Shown here: positions 23,251-31,346 of the stretch, one piece after another | How positions within the stretch are numbered: position 1 is the first letter of the stretch | Layout of the letters: the number at the start of each line of letters is the position of its first letter | Made by a program: the position numbers and the translations under genes | Notes under the pieces: generated by a model | What the model was told of the DNA's origin: nothing | What the model saw: only the letters and a program-made list of their open reading frames with translations | The model's database searches: none | Assembly: GCA_041639705.1 (NCBI GenBank) | Contig: JBEQBT010000006.1 | Span: 1-33,438, forward strand | From: JARDZI01 sp041639705 | GTDB lineage: Bacteria; Bacillota; Clostridia; Clostridiales; Caloramatoraceae | Reading direction: 5' to 3' | DNA: 33,438 bases

Positions 23251-24594
23251 ATGTTTAAAAGAATATTAATTGCAAACAGGGGAGAAATAGCAGTTAGGAT
23301 AATAAGAGCCTGTGTTGAGATGGGAATTGAAACTGTTGCTGTTTATTCTGAGGCAGACAGGGAAAGTATGCATGTATATATGGCTGACAGGGCAGTGTGC
23401 ATTGGACCTGCTGAGTCTAAATTGAGCTATCTTAACATACCAGCGATTATAACTGCAGCCAAGCTAATGGAGGCAGATGCTCTTCATCCAGGCTTTGGCT
23501 TCCTGTCTGAAAACTCCAAGTTTGCATCAATATGCGGGATGGCAGGGTTAACATTTATTGGACCATCTCCAGAGGCAATAGGTCTAATGGGTGATAAGGC
23601 TGCGGCTAGGGAAACCATGAAAAAAGCGGGAGTCCCAATAGTGCCAGGTTCTGAGGGCAAAATATTTGAGGTTGAAGAAGGAAGAAGGATAGCAAAAGAA
23701 ATAGGCTATCCTGTAATGATAAAAGCATCAAGTGGTGGCGGTGGAAGAGGAATGAGAGTAGTATTTAAGGATGAAGACTTTTCATCTTCCTTTAACATAT
23801 GCAAACAGGAATCAAAGGCAGCCTTCAGTGATGATACCCTTTATATAGAAAAATATATACAAAATCCAAGGCACATAGAGTTTCAAATACTTGCAGACAG
23901 CCATGGACATGTTGTGCACCTAGGTGAAAGGGATTGTACACTTCAGAGAAGAAATCAGAAGGTTTTAGAAGAAGCACCATCAATAATTTTAGATGACGAT
24001 TTGAGAAATAGAATGGGAGAAGCAGCAATAAAAGCTGCAAAAGCATGTGGATATGTTAATGCAGGAACCATTGAGTTTCTACTTGATAGGGATAAAAATT
24101 TCTATTTCATGGAGATGAATACAAGAATTCAGGTTGAACATCCTGTAACTGAATTTGTGACAGATATAGATATAGTAAAAGAGCAAATAAGAATTGCAGA
24201 AGGCTTAGACCTTGAATTTGAGCAAAAGGATGTGAGAATTTCAGGCCATGCTATTGAGTGTAGAATAAATGCAGAGAATCCTGATTTTAACTTTAGACCA
24301 AGTCCCGGCCAAATTACAACCTTTCATGTCCCTGGAGGGCATGGAATAAGGGTTGATAGCTCAATTTATGAGGAGTACACGATTACTCCATTTTATGATT
24401 CAATGATAGCAAAGGTAATAGCTCATGGTAAAGATAGAGAGGAAGCCATTTGCAAAATGAGAAGAGCTCTTTCAGAATTTGCAATAGGTGGAGTTGATAC
24501 AAATATAGATTTTTTAATAAAGCTTCTTAATCAAAAGGATGTGGAAGAAAATAACTATGATACATCCTATATTGAAAAATGGCTTGGAAAGTAG
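23251..24594 (+). CDS. accC: Biotin carboxylase subunit of acetyl-CoA carboxylase
   Basis: 447-residue ATP-grasp enzyme that carboxylates biotin on AccB. It begins MFKRILIANRGEIAVRI, has the ATP-binding glycine loop SSGGGGRGMR (about 161-170), HIEFQILAD, the ERDCTLQRRNQKV segment (about 230) and FMEMNTRIQVEHPVTE with catalytic Glu/Arg residues (about 285-300). A TTG three bases upstream (23248) is possible, but ATG at 23251 has better spacing from GGAAGGTG and matches family length. Confidence 0.96.
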   Translation: MFKRILIANRGEIAVRIIRACVEMGIETVAVYSEADRESMHVYMADRAVCIGPAESKLSYLNIPAIITAAKLMEADALHPGFGFLSENSKFASICGMAGLTFIGPSPEAIGLMGDKAAARETMKKAGVPIVPGSEGKIFEVEEGRRIAKEIGYPVMIKASSGGGGRGMRVVFKDEDFSSSFNICKQESKAAFSDDTLYIEKYIQNPRHIEFQILADSHGHVVHLGERDCTLQRRNQKVLEEAPSIILDDDLRNRMGEAAIKAAKACGYVNAGTIEFLLDRDKNFYFMEMNTRIQVEHPVTEFVTDIDIVKEQIRIAEGLDLEFEQKDVRISGHAIECRINAENPDFNFRPSPGQITTFHVPGGHGIRVDSSIYEEYTITPFYDSMIAKVIAHGKDREEAICKMRRALSEFAIGGVDTNIDFLIKLLNQKDVEENNYDTSYIEKWLGK

Positions 24595-24605
24595 GGTGAA
24601 TAGCT

Positions 24606-25484
24606 GTGTGGAAGGATATTTTCATAAAGAGAAAATATGCGACTGTTAAGATAACCCACGAGATGGAAAGAAATAATGAAAATATTAATATAGAGGACAA
24701 TATAAATGAGGACATGTTTACAAAATGCCCTTCCTGTGGAGAAGTATTAATAAATATGGATCTCATTGAAAAGTTTAATTTATGTAGTAAATGTGGATAT
24801 CATTTTAGAATAGACAGCCTAAGAAGAATAGATATAACATTTGACAGGGACACCCTTGAATTTTTTGATGAAAATATACTTAGCACAAATCCTTTAGAGT
24901 ATCCTGGATATACTGAAAAAATTGCAGGGCTTAATGAAAGTCTTGGTATATCAGATTCAGTTACAACAGGAAGGGGATCAATTGATGGCATAAGTCTATG
25001 CTTTGGAGTAATGGACTGGAGATTTATAATGGGGTCAATGGGAAGCGTTGTTGGAGAAAAACTTTCTAGAATGATAGAAAAAGCAATTGATGAGAGGCTT
25101 CCTGTTATAATTTTTTCGGTCTCAGGAGGAGCTAGAATGCAGGAGGGAATGTTATCTCTGTCACAGATGGCTAAGGTATCTGCAGCATTGAAAAGACATA
25201 GTAATGAAGGGCTTTTATACATCAGTGTACTAACAGATCCTACAACAGGGGGAGTTACTGCAAGCTTTGCATCCCTTGGAGATATAATAATTGCAGAACC
25301 TAATGCAACTATAGGTTTTGCAGGAAAAAGAGTAATTGAGCAGACGATAAAACAAAAGCTTCCTGAATCCTTTCAGAGTGCTGAATTTATGCTTGAACAT
25401 GGATTTATAGATATGATAATAAACAGAAATGATATGAGAAAAACACTAGGACATCTTCTGAAAATTCATAGGGAGGTGGTATAG
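24606..25484 (+). CDS. accD: Acetyl-CoA carboxylase carboxyltransferase subunit beta
   Basis: 292-residue beta subunit of carboxyltransferase, which transfers the carboxyl group from biotin to acetyl-CoA. A four-cysteine zinc ribbon is visible (CPSC near residue 39 and CSKC near 58), followed by the crotonase-like domain (about 85-290) with SGGARMQEG and PTTGGVTASFA oxyanion-forming segments. Translation starts at GTG 24606; the MWKDIF N-terminus matches family starts. accA follows 1 nt after its stop codon. Confidence 0.95.
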   Translation: MWKDIFIKRKYATVKITHEMERNNENINIEDNINEDMFTKCPSCGEVLINMDLIEKFNLCSKCGYHFRIDSLRRIDITFDRDTLEFFDENILSTNPLEYPGYTEKIAGLNESLGISDSVTTGRGSIDGISLCFGVMDWRFIMGSMGSVVGEKLSRMIEKAIDERLPVIIFSVSGGARMQEGMLSLSQMAKVSAALKRHSNEGLLYISVLTDPTTGGVTASFASLGDIIIAEPNATIGFAGKRVIEQTIKQKLPESFQSAEFMLEHGFIDMIINRNDMRKTLGHLLKIHREVV

Positions 25485-25485
25485 T

Positions 25486-26430
25486 ATGGATAATCTTGAA
25501 TTGCAGATAAAAGAGATTGAAAAGAAAATTACAGCTGTAAAGGAATTCATAGAAACTACAGGAATTGACTTATCAGGTGAATATGAGACTTTAGAGGAAA
25601 AACGAATAGAGATAATGAAAAGAATAAGTTTTGAATTAAGCCCATGGCAAAAGGTTCAAATTGCAAGACATAAAAGCAGGCCTAACTTTAATGAGTATAT
25701 AAATGGAATGCTTAATGGATTCATAGAATTTCATGGTGACAGATCCTTTAGAGATGATAGTGCAATAGTAGGTGGAGTAGGTTATATTAATGAGATACCA
25801 GTGACATTTATAAGCCATGCAAAGGGAAAAACTACAGAGGAAAACATTTATAGGAATTTTGGCATGCCCCATCCTGAAGGGTATCGAAAGTCACTCAGGT
25901 TAATGAAGCAGGCAGAAAAGTTTAAAAGACCAATAATATGCTTAATTGATACACCAGGCGCTTATTGTGGAATTGGTGCTGAGGAGAGAGGCCAAGGTGA
26001 GGCAATTGCTAAGAATCTTCTTGAGATGTCTGATTTAAAAACACCAATTATTTCTGTAGTAATTGGTGAGGGTGGGAGTGGTGGCGCACTGGCACTTGGA
26101 GTTGCTGACAGGGTCCTAATGCTTGAAAACTCAATATATTCAGTAATATCTCCAGAGGGCTGTGCATCAATACTACTTAAAGACTCAACAAAGGCTGATG
26201 AGGCTTCAAAATATTTAAAGTTGACTGCCCAGGACTTATTAGAGCTTAATATAATAGATGAAATAGTTGAGGAAGCTCCTGGTGGTGCTCACAATAATCC
26301 AAATTTGACTGTTGAAAATGTAAAGGATGCAGTATATAAAAATCTTAAAGAATTATTAGAGAAAGATATTAATGCTTTAGTTAACGAAAGATATAACAAA
26401 ATAAGAAGCATAGGAACTTTCTCTCAATAA
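25486..26430 (+). CDS. accA: Acetyl-CoA carboxylase carboxyltransferase subunit alpha
   Basis: 314-residue alpha subunit completing the carboxyltransferase. An N-terminal helical region (1-50) is followed by the crotonase-like domain with GDRSFRDD (about 84-91), GMPHPEGYRKSLRLM (about 126-140), DTPGAYCGIGAEERGQ (about 153-168) and EGGSGGALALG (about 188-198). Ribosome binding site GGGAGGTGG overlaps the end of accD. Last gene of the operon; unlike many clostridial acc loci, no fab genes adjoin it. Confidence 0.96.
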   Translation: MDNLELQIKEIEKKITAVKEFIETTGIDLSGEYETLEEKRIEIMKRISFELSPWQKVQIARHKSRPNFNEYINGMLNGFIEFHGDRSFRDDSAIVGGVGYINEIPVTFISHAKGKTTEENIYRNFGMPHPEGYRKSLRLMKQAEKFKRPIICLIDTPGAYCGIGAEERGQGEAIAKNLLEMSDLKTPIISVVIGEGGSGGALALGVADRVLMLENSIYSVISPEGCASILLKDSTKADEASKYLKLTAQDLLELNIIDEIVEEAPGGAHNNPNLTVENVKDAVYKNLKELLEKDINALVNERYNKIRSIGTFSQ

Positions 26431-26432
26431 GT

Positions 26433-26487
26433 ATTAGTACAAGGCACGTAATAAGTTTTCTAAACTTATTACGTGCCTTGTACTAAT
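26433..26487. repeat. Perfect 26-bp inverted repeat after accA
   Basis: Arms 26433-26458 and 26462-26487 are perfect reverse complements around a 3-nt loop (TCT); the arms begin ATTAGTACAAGGCACG and end CGTGCCTTGTACTAAT. It starts 3 nt after the accA stop. The stem is far longer than a usual terminator and only three U follow, so it may act as a terminator, an RNase III target or a mobile-repeat remnant. Confidence 0.8.
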
Positions 26488-26563
26488 TTCGCATAAAACA
26501 TAGATATTTTTACTCAGTTATCTATAATGGGCTATAAAGGCTAATTTTAACTGTATTCCAATC

Positions 26564-26617
26564 TTGAATCTTCATAAAATTGTATTATAATATAGTTAAA
26601 GGTCAAAGAAAGTCAAA
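26564..26617 (+). promoter_or_regulatory. ctsR promoter with CtsR operator
   Basis: TTGAAT (26564-26569), 16-nt spacer, TATAAT (26586-26591), then the CtsR heptad repeat GGTCAAA-GAA-AGTCAAA (26601-26617) over the predicted start. This matches the established CtsR operator (RGTCAAA, 3 nt, RGTCAAA), so the operon is autoregulated and induced by heat or protein stress. Confidence 0.9.
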
Positions 26618-26634
26618 GTCAGAGAGGTGAGTAA

Positions 26635-27093
26635 ATGGCAAGATTATCAGATATAATTGAGAGTTTTATAAAGGATATGCTTGAGAATGCAAATGAAAAT
26701 GTTCTTGAGATACAAAGAAATGAACTGGCTAATACCTTTAATTGTGCTCCTTCACAGATTAATTATGTCTTAACTACCAGGTTTACAACTGATAGAGGGT
26801 ATTACATCGAAAGCAGAAGAGGTGGTGGAGGCTTTATTAGAATAATGAAAATTAATATAGATAAAAATGATTATATTAGGGAAGTTATTTGGAATAATAT
26901 AGGTAGCGAAATTAACCAGCAGTTGGCAGAGGATTATATATCACTTTTTCTAGAAAGAGGATATATAACAGAAAGAGAATCCCTACTAATGAAGGGAGCA
27001 ATAAATGATAAAACTCTTTTACTTCCCCAGAGTATAAGGGATCAAGTAAGAGCTCAAATTTTAAAAACAATGTTAATTACTGTGATAGATTAA
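26635..27093 (+). CDS. ctsR: Class III stress gene repressor CtsR
   Basis: 152-residue repressor of clp genes. The N-terminal winged helix-turn-helix (1-72) includes RNELANTFNCAPSQINYVLTTRF and the glycine-rich wing ESRRGGGGFIRI that is the heat-sensing, DNA-contacting loop of the family; the C-terminal domain (about 80-150) mediates dimerisation. Preceded by AGAGGTGA, and by its own operator at 26601-26617. First gene of the mcsA-mcsB-clpC operon, whose products inactivate or degrade CtsR under stress. Confidence 0.96.
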   Translation: MARLSDIIESFIKDMLENANENVLEIQRNELANTFNCAPSQINYVLTTRFTTDRGYYIESRRGGGGFIRIMKINIDKNDYIREVIWNNIGSEINQQLAEDYISLFLERGYITERESLLMKGAINDKTLLLPQSIRDQVRAQILKTMLITVID

Positions 27094-27114
27094 TGTATTA
27101 GGAGGTATTTTTTT

Positions 27115-27642
27115 ATGATATGTCAAAATTGCAATGAAAAAGAGGCAAATGTTCATATAACAAAGGTTATAAATGGTATAAAAACAGAAATGCACCTATG
27201 CGAGGAATGTGCAAAACAAAAAAATGAATTCAATACAGGTTCATATTTTGGATTTGGCATGCCCCTATCCTTCCAAAACATTCTTGATGGCTTTGTTGAA
27301 GCAATGGATGGAGCTCCAAAATATATTAAAAAACAAGAGACATGCCCAACTTGTGGTATGAGTTTTGAAAATTTTAGGGAAACTGGACTTCTTGGATGTG
27401 CCAATTGCTATAAGGCCTTTGAAGATAAAATGACTCCTTTAATAAGGAGAATACATGGGAATATAGAGCATAATGGAAAAATACCGAGAAGAACTGGTGG
27501 AATATTAAAGACTAAAAAAAGTATTGAAAAGATGAGAGATGAACTAAAAAGTGCTGTTAATCACGAAGAATACGAAAAAGCAGCAAAGCTTAGAGACGAA
27601 ATTAAGGAACTAGAATCAAAAATGAATAATGAGGAAAAGTAA
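27115..27642 (+). CDS. mcsA: McsA, activator of the McsB arginine kinase
   Basis: 175-residue zinc protein. Cys-x2-Cys pairs occur near the N-terminus (CQNC at 3-6, CEEC at 29-32) and again at CPTC (about 78) and CANC (about 95). The C-terminus carries a UVR-type coiled-coil motif (MRDELKSAVNHEEYEKAAKLRDEI, about 141-164). McsA activates McsB and couples it to ClpC. Ribosome binding site AGGAGGT; mcsB begins 11 nt after its stop codon. Confidence 0.94.
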   Translation: MICQNCNEKEANVHITKVINGIKTEMHLCEECAKQKNEFNTGSYFGFGMPLSFQNILDGFVEAMDGAPKYIKKQETCPTCGMSFENFRETGLLGCANCYKAFEDKMTPLIRRIHGNIEHNGKIPRRTGGILKTKKSIEKMRDELKSAVNHEEYEKAAKLRDEIKELESKMNNEEK

Positions 27643-27653
27643 GGGGTGAAATT

Positions 27654-28664
27654 ATGACCGAAGTAGATAAGAATAATATAATATTGACAAGCAGGGTAAG
27701 GTTAGCTAGAAATCTTGCACAAATGCCATATCCTCATATGCTTAACCAGGAACAGATAAATGAGGTTATTGAGGAAGTGTCTTCTTCAATAAAAGGGAGT
27801 AATTCTGCAGTTGCAGGGAATTTTCAAGTAATAAAGCTTAAGGATATGGATCAGTTAGATAGAGTATCTATGTTTGAAAAGCATATTGTAAGCTCTGATC
27901 TTGTAAATAATTATGAAAGAGCAGCAGTTGTAGTAAATAAAGAAAATGATGTTTCTATAATGATAAATGAGGAGGATCATATTAGACTTCAGGTTATATA
28001 CCCTGGCTTTAAAATAAAAGAGGCATATGACTATGCAAATAAGCTTGATGATTTGATGGAGGAAAAACTAACATATGCATATGAAGGAAAGCTTGGTTAT
28101 TTGACAAGTTGCCCAACAAATGTAGGAACAGGAATAAGAGCGTCGGTTATGCTTCACCTTCCTGCATTAACTATAACAAAAAATATTAATAATGTGGTAA
28201 ACACTGTAACTCAGGTGGGAATGACTATCAGAGGTATTTATGGTGAGGGCAGTAATGTAATGGGAAATATGTATCAGGTTTCTAATCAAGTTACATTAGG
28301 TCTATCAGAGGAGGAAATAATAAATAACCTGACTGCAGTAACGAAAAAAATAATCGATCAGGAGGAAAAGGCTAGAGCATTACTTTATGAGAAACAACAG
28401 GATGAGCTTGAAGATGATATTTATAGATCACTTGGAATTTTAAAGTACGCAAGAGCCATTTCAACTGCAGAGAGCTTCAACTTATTATCAAGGGTTAGAA
28501 TGGGTATAGAAATGGGAATAATAAAGGATATTGAAATCAGTGTTATAAATAATCTTTTAGTTAATATTCAACCAGCTACTTTACAGCTTAATACAGGAAA
28601 AGAAGCAGACTTAGCCCAAAGAGATAAAGCTAGAGCAAAAATATTAAGAGAAGCATTGAAATAG
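27654..28664 (+). CDS. mcsB: Protein-arginine kinase McsB
   Basis: 336-residue kinase related to phosphagen (creatine/arginine) kinases that phosphorylates arginines on misfolded proteins and on CtsR, tagging them for ClpCP. Family signatures: SRVRLARNL (about 13-21), SCPTNVGTGIRASV (about 157-170), RGIYGEGS (about 196-203). The phospho-arginine receptor motif RDxxRA is present near the C-terminus (RDKARA). Slightly shorter than the B. subtilis protein (363). Its stop codon overlaps the clpC ribosome binding site. Confidence 0.95.
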   Translation: MTEVDKNNIILTSRVRLARNLAQMPYPHMLNQEQINEVIEEVSSSIKGSNSAVAGNFQVIKLKDMDQLDRVSMFEKHIVSSDLVNNYERAAVVVNKENDVSIMINEEDHIRLQVIYPGFKIKEAYDYANKLDDLMEEKLTYAYEGKLGYLTSCPTNVGTGIRASVMLHLPALTITKNINNVVNTVTQVGMTIRGIYGEGSNVMGNMYQVSNQVTLGLSEEEIINNLTAVTKKIIDQEEKARALLYEKQQDELEDDIYRSLGILKYARAISTAESFNLLSRVRMGIEMGIIKDIEISVINNLLVNIQPATLQLNTGKEADLAQRDKARAKILREALK

Positions 28665-28676
28665 GAGGTGGATGTT

Positions 28677-31124
28677 TTGTTTGGTGGATTTACAGAAAGA
28701 AGTCAAAAATCATTATATAGCGCAGCGGAGGAAGCACAAAAATTAGGTCATAACTATTTGGGTACAGAGCATGTACTTTTAGGAATTGTAGTTGAGGGAG
28801 GACAGGCAGCAAAGATACTTGGAGATATGGGTGTAACTGATGATAAAATTAGAGAAGCAATTGTTGAAGTAGAAGGTAAGGGACAACCAGAATATAATAC
28901 TAGAGAAATCCCACTTACACCAAGAACCAAGAGACTTATTGAAGTTGCAAGGATAGAAGCTAGAAATCTGAATCATAACTATGTGGCACCAGAGCATCTT
29001 CTGCTTGCAATTATTAGAGAGGCTGAGGGTGTAGCGGTTGCAATTCTTCAAAGAATGGGAGTTGACTTAGAAAGGCTTAGAAATGAATTGATAAATAATA
29101 TGGGCACAGCAGGTAATATTCCTGATCTACAGAGTATGGCTAACAGGGGAGGTAAAAACTCAAATACAAATACTCCAGCACTTGATCAGTTTGGAAGAGA
29201 CTTAACTCAGATGGCCAGAGATGGGAAGCTTGATCCTGTAATAGGAAGGGAAAAAGAAACACAAAGAGTTATAGAAATATTAAGCAGGAGAACAAAAAAT
29301 AACCCATGCCTTATTGGCGAGCCTGGAGTTGGAAAAACTGCAATATCTGAAGGCTTAGCCCAGCAGGTTGTAGAAGGTAATGTACCTGAAATACTTAAGG
29401 ACAAAAGAGTAGTGACATTGGATTTATCCTCAATGGTTGCAGGTTCAAAATATAGAGGAGAGTTTGAGGAAAGACTTAAAAAGGTAATGGATGAAATTAG
29501 AAATGCAGGAAATGTAATTCTATTTATTGATGAATTGCATACTGTTATTGGTGCTGGAGGTGCAGAAGGGGCTATAGATGCATCAAACATACTAAAACCA
29601 GCTCTTGCAAGGGGAGAACTACAGACAATTGGTGCTACTACCATAGATGAGTACAGAAAATATATAGAAAAGGATTCTGCACTTGAGAGAAGATTCCAGC
29701 CTGTAATGGTTGGAGAACCATCTAAAGAAGAATCTCTCCTCATATTGAAAGGTCTCAGAGACAGATATGAGGCTCATCACAAGGTAAAAATTACAGACGA
29801 AGCTCTTGATGCTGCTGTGAGCTTGTCAGACAGATATATTGCTGATAGATTTCTGCCAGATAAGGCAATAGACTTAATGGATGAAGCAGCATCAAAGGTT
29901 AGAATAAAGAATCTAACAGCTCCTCCTGATGTTAAGAACCTTGAAGATGAACTTGAAAAGATAAAGAAAGAAAAAGAAGAAGCTGTTAACATGCAGGAAT
30001 TTGAGAAGGCTGCAAAGTTCAGAGACAAAGAAGTGGAAATTCAGGAAAAATTGAATAAGTCCAAGGGAAGCTGGAAAAGTCAAAAGGCTAGCGATATGCC
30101 AGTTGTTACCCCAGAGGATATTGCCAGTGTTGTTGCAAGATGGACCAACATACCTGTAACTAAGCTTACAGAGAGTGAATCAGAAAGGCTTCTCCACCTG
30201 GAAGAAATACTTCATAAGAGAGTAGTAGGCCAGGAGGAACCGGTAAATGCAGTAGCCCGAGCTGTAAGACGTGCTAGGGTTGGACTAAAGGATCCAAAGA
30301 GACCTATAGGATCATTTATATTTCTCGGCCCAACAGGGGTTGGAAAGACTGAACTTTCAAGGGCTCTTGCAGAGGCTATGTTTGGTGATGAAAATGCAAT
30401 GATCAGAATAGATATGTCTGAATACATGGAAAAACATACTGTATCAAGGTTGATTGGTTCCCCTCCAGGTTATGTAGGATATGAGGAAGGTGGGCAATTG
30501 ACTGAAAAGGTGAGAAGACAGCCCTATTCAGTAGTATTGTTTGACGAGATAGAAAAGGCTCACCCTGATGTATTTAATGTACTCCTTCAAATCTTAGAGG
30601 ATGGAAGATTGACAGATGGAAAGGGAAAGCTAGTAAATTTTAAAAATACAATAGTAATTATGACCTCGAATGTTGGAGCACATACAATAAAAAAACAGAG
30701 AACTCTTGGATTTGCAGCAAGTGACCTGGAAAAGGAAAACGCATATGAAAAAATGAAAGATAATATTATGGATGAATTAAAGAAAACCTTCAGACCTGAG
30801 TTCTTAAACAGAATTGATGATATTATAGTGTTCCATCAACTATTGGAAAAGGATATCTCTCAAATTGCAAAGCTTATGCTTGATACAGTAATAAAAAGAC
30901 TCGAAGAGCTTGAGATTAAAGTGGAGTATACGGATGAGGTTTTAAATTATCTTTCATCAGCAGGCTTTGATGAAGCATATGGTGCAAGACCTTTAAGAAG
31001 AACCATAACAAAGGTAATAGAGGATAAATTGTCAGAAGAAATGTTAAAAGGACAAATTAAAAAAGGCGACAGTGTAGTTATGAATATTGAAGATGAACAT
31101 ATTATATTCAGAAAAAAACAGTAG
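28677..31124 (+). CDS. clpC: ATP-dependent Clp protease ATP-binding subunit ClpC
   Basis: About 815-residue AAA+ unfoldase that feeds arginine-phosphorylated and misfolded proteins to ClpP. Order: double Clp N-domain (about 1-145), AAA1 with GEPGVGKT and ILFIDELHTV, a coiled middle domain including a UVR-like NMQEFEKAAKFRDKE, AAA2 with GPTGVGKT and VVLFDEIEKAH, a ClpP-docking LGF tripeptide (RTLGFAAS), and the D2-small domain. An in-frame GTG at 28668 overlaps the AGGAGG itself (28663-28668), so the TTG at 28677, 8 nt downstream and giving the family-typical MFGGFTER start, is preferred. Last gene of the ctsR operon. Confidence 0.95.
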   Translation: MFGGFTERSQKSLYSAAEEAQKLGHNYLGTEHVLLGIVVEGGQAAKILGDMGVTDDKIREAIVEVEGKGQPEYNTREIPLTPRTKRLIEVARIEARNLNHNYVAPEHLLLAIIREAEGVAVAILQRMGVDLERLRNELINNMGTAGNIPDLQSMANRGGKNSNTNTPALDQFGRDLTQMARDGKLDPVIGREKETQRVIEILSRRTKNNPCLIGEPGVGKTAISEGLAQQVVEGNVPEILKDKRVVTLDLSSMVAGSKYRGEFEERLKKVMDEIRNAGNVILFIDELHTVIGAGGAEGAIDASNILKPALARGELQTIGATTIDEYRKYIEKDSALERRFQPVMVGEPSKEESLLILKGLRDRYEAHHKVKITDEALDAAVSLSDRYIADRFLPDKAIDLMDEAASKVRIKNLTAPPDVKNLEDELEKIKKEKEEAVNMQEFEKAAKFRDKEVEIQEKLNKSKGSWKSQKASDMPVVTPEDIASVVARWTNIPVTKLTESESERLLHLEEILHKRVVGQEEPVNAVARAVRRARVGLKDPKRPIGSFIFLGPTGVGKTELSRALAEAMFGDENAMIRIDMSEYMEKHTVSRLIGSPPGYVGYEEGGQLTEKVRRQPYSVVLFDEIEKAHPDVFNVLLQILEDGRLTDGKGKLVNFKNTIVIMTSNVGAHTIKKQRTLGFAASDLEKENAYEKMKDNIMDELKKTFRPEFLNRIDDIIVFHQLLEKDISQIAKLMLDTVIKRLEELEIKVEYTDEVLNYLSSAGFDEAYGARPLRRTITKVIEDKLSEEMLKGQIKKGDSVVMNIEDEHIIFRKKQ

Positions 31125-31128
31125 TTCA

Positions 31129-31163
31129 AAGGTACATGGATAATATTGGGATCCATGTGCCTT
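31129..31163 (+). terminator. Terminator after clpC
   Basis: AAGGTACATGGAT (31129-31141) pairs with ATCCATGTGCCTT (31151-31163) with one G-U pair. The following U tract is weak (ATTTAT). Confidence 0.6.
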
Positions 31164-31272
31164 ATTTATGCTTTATTTATCAAAATTTCATTTATATGAA
31201 TAATCTGGTTGATAATATATGAATAATAAAATATAATGAATATGCTAAAAGCGTACTGGAATTTTTATGTAA

Positions 31273-31301
31273 TTGAATATAAAAAATTATTATTGTATAA
31301 A
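31273..31301 (+). promoter_or_regulatory. radA-disA promoter
   Basis: TTGAAT (31273-31278), 17-nt spacer, TATAAA (31296-31301). The 12-nt sequence ATTATTGTATAA occurs twice 17 nt apart (31289-31300 and 31306-31317), so a second -10-like element follows the first. Confidence 0.55.
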
Positions 31302-31346
31302 TGCTATTATTGTATAAGTGAAAATAAATACATGGGAAGTGATGAA

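Noticed and set aside
29207..29743. 178-codon open frame on the minus strand inside clpC
   Set aside because: It lies opposite strongly conserved ClpC AAA1 coding sequence, is rich in Ser/Pro/Leu as expected for an antisense shadow, and has no ribosome binding site.
31236..31346. N-terminal extension of radA
   Set aside because: The extra 37 residues overlap the predicted promoter and match nothing in RadA; the conserved start MAKIKTIYICQECGY is at 31347.
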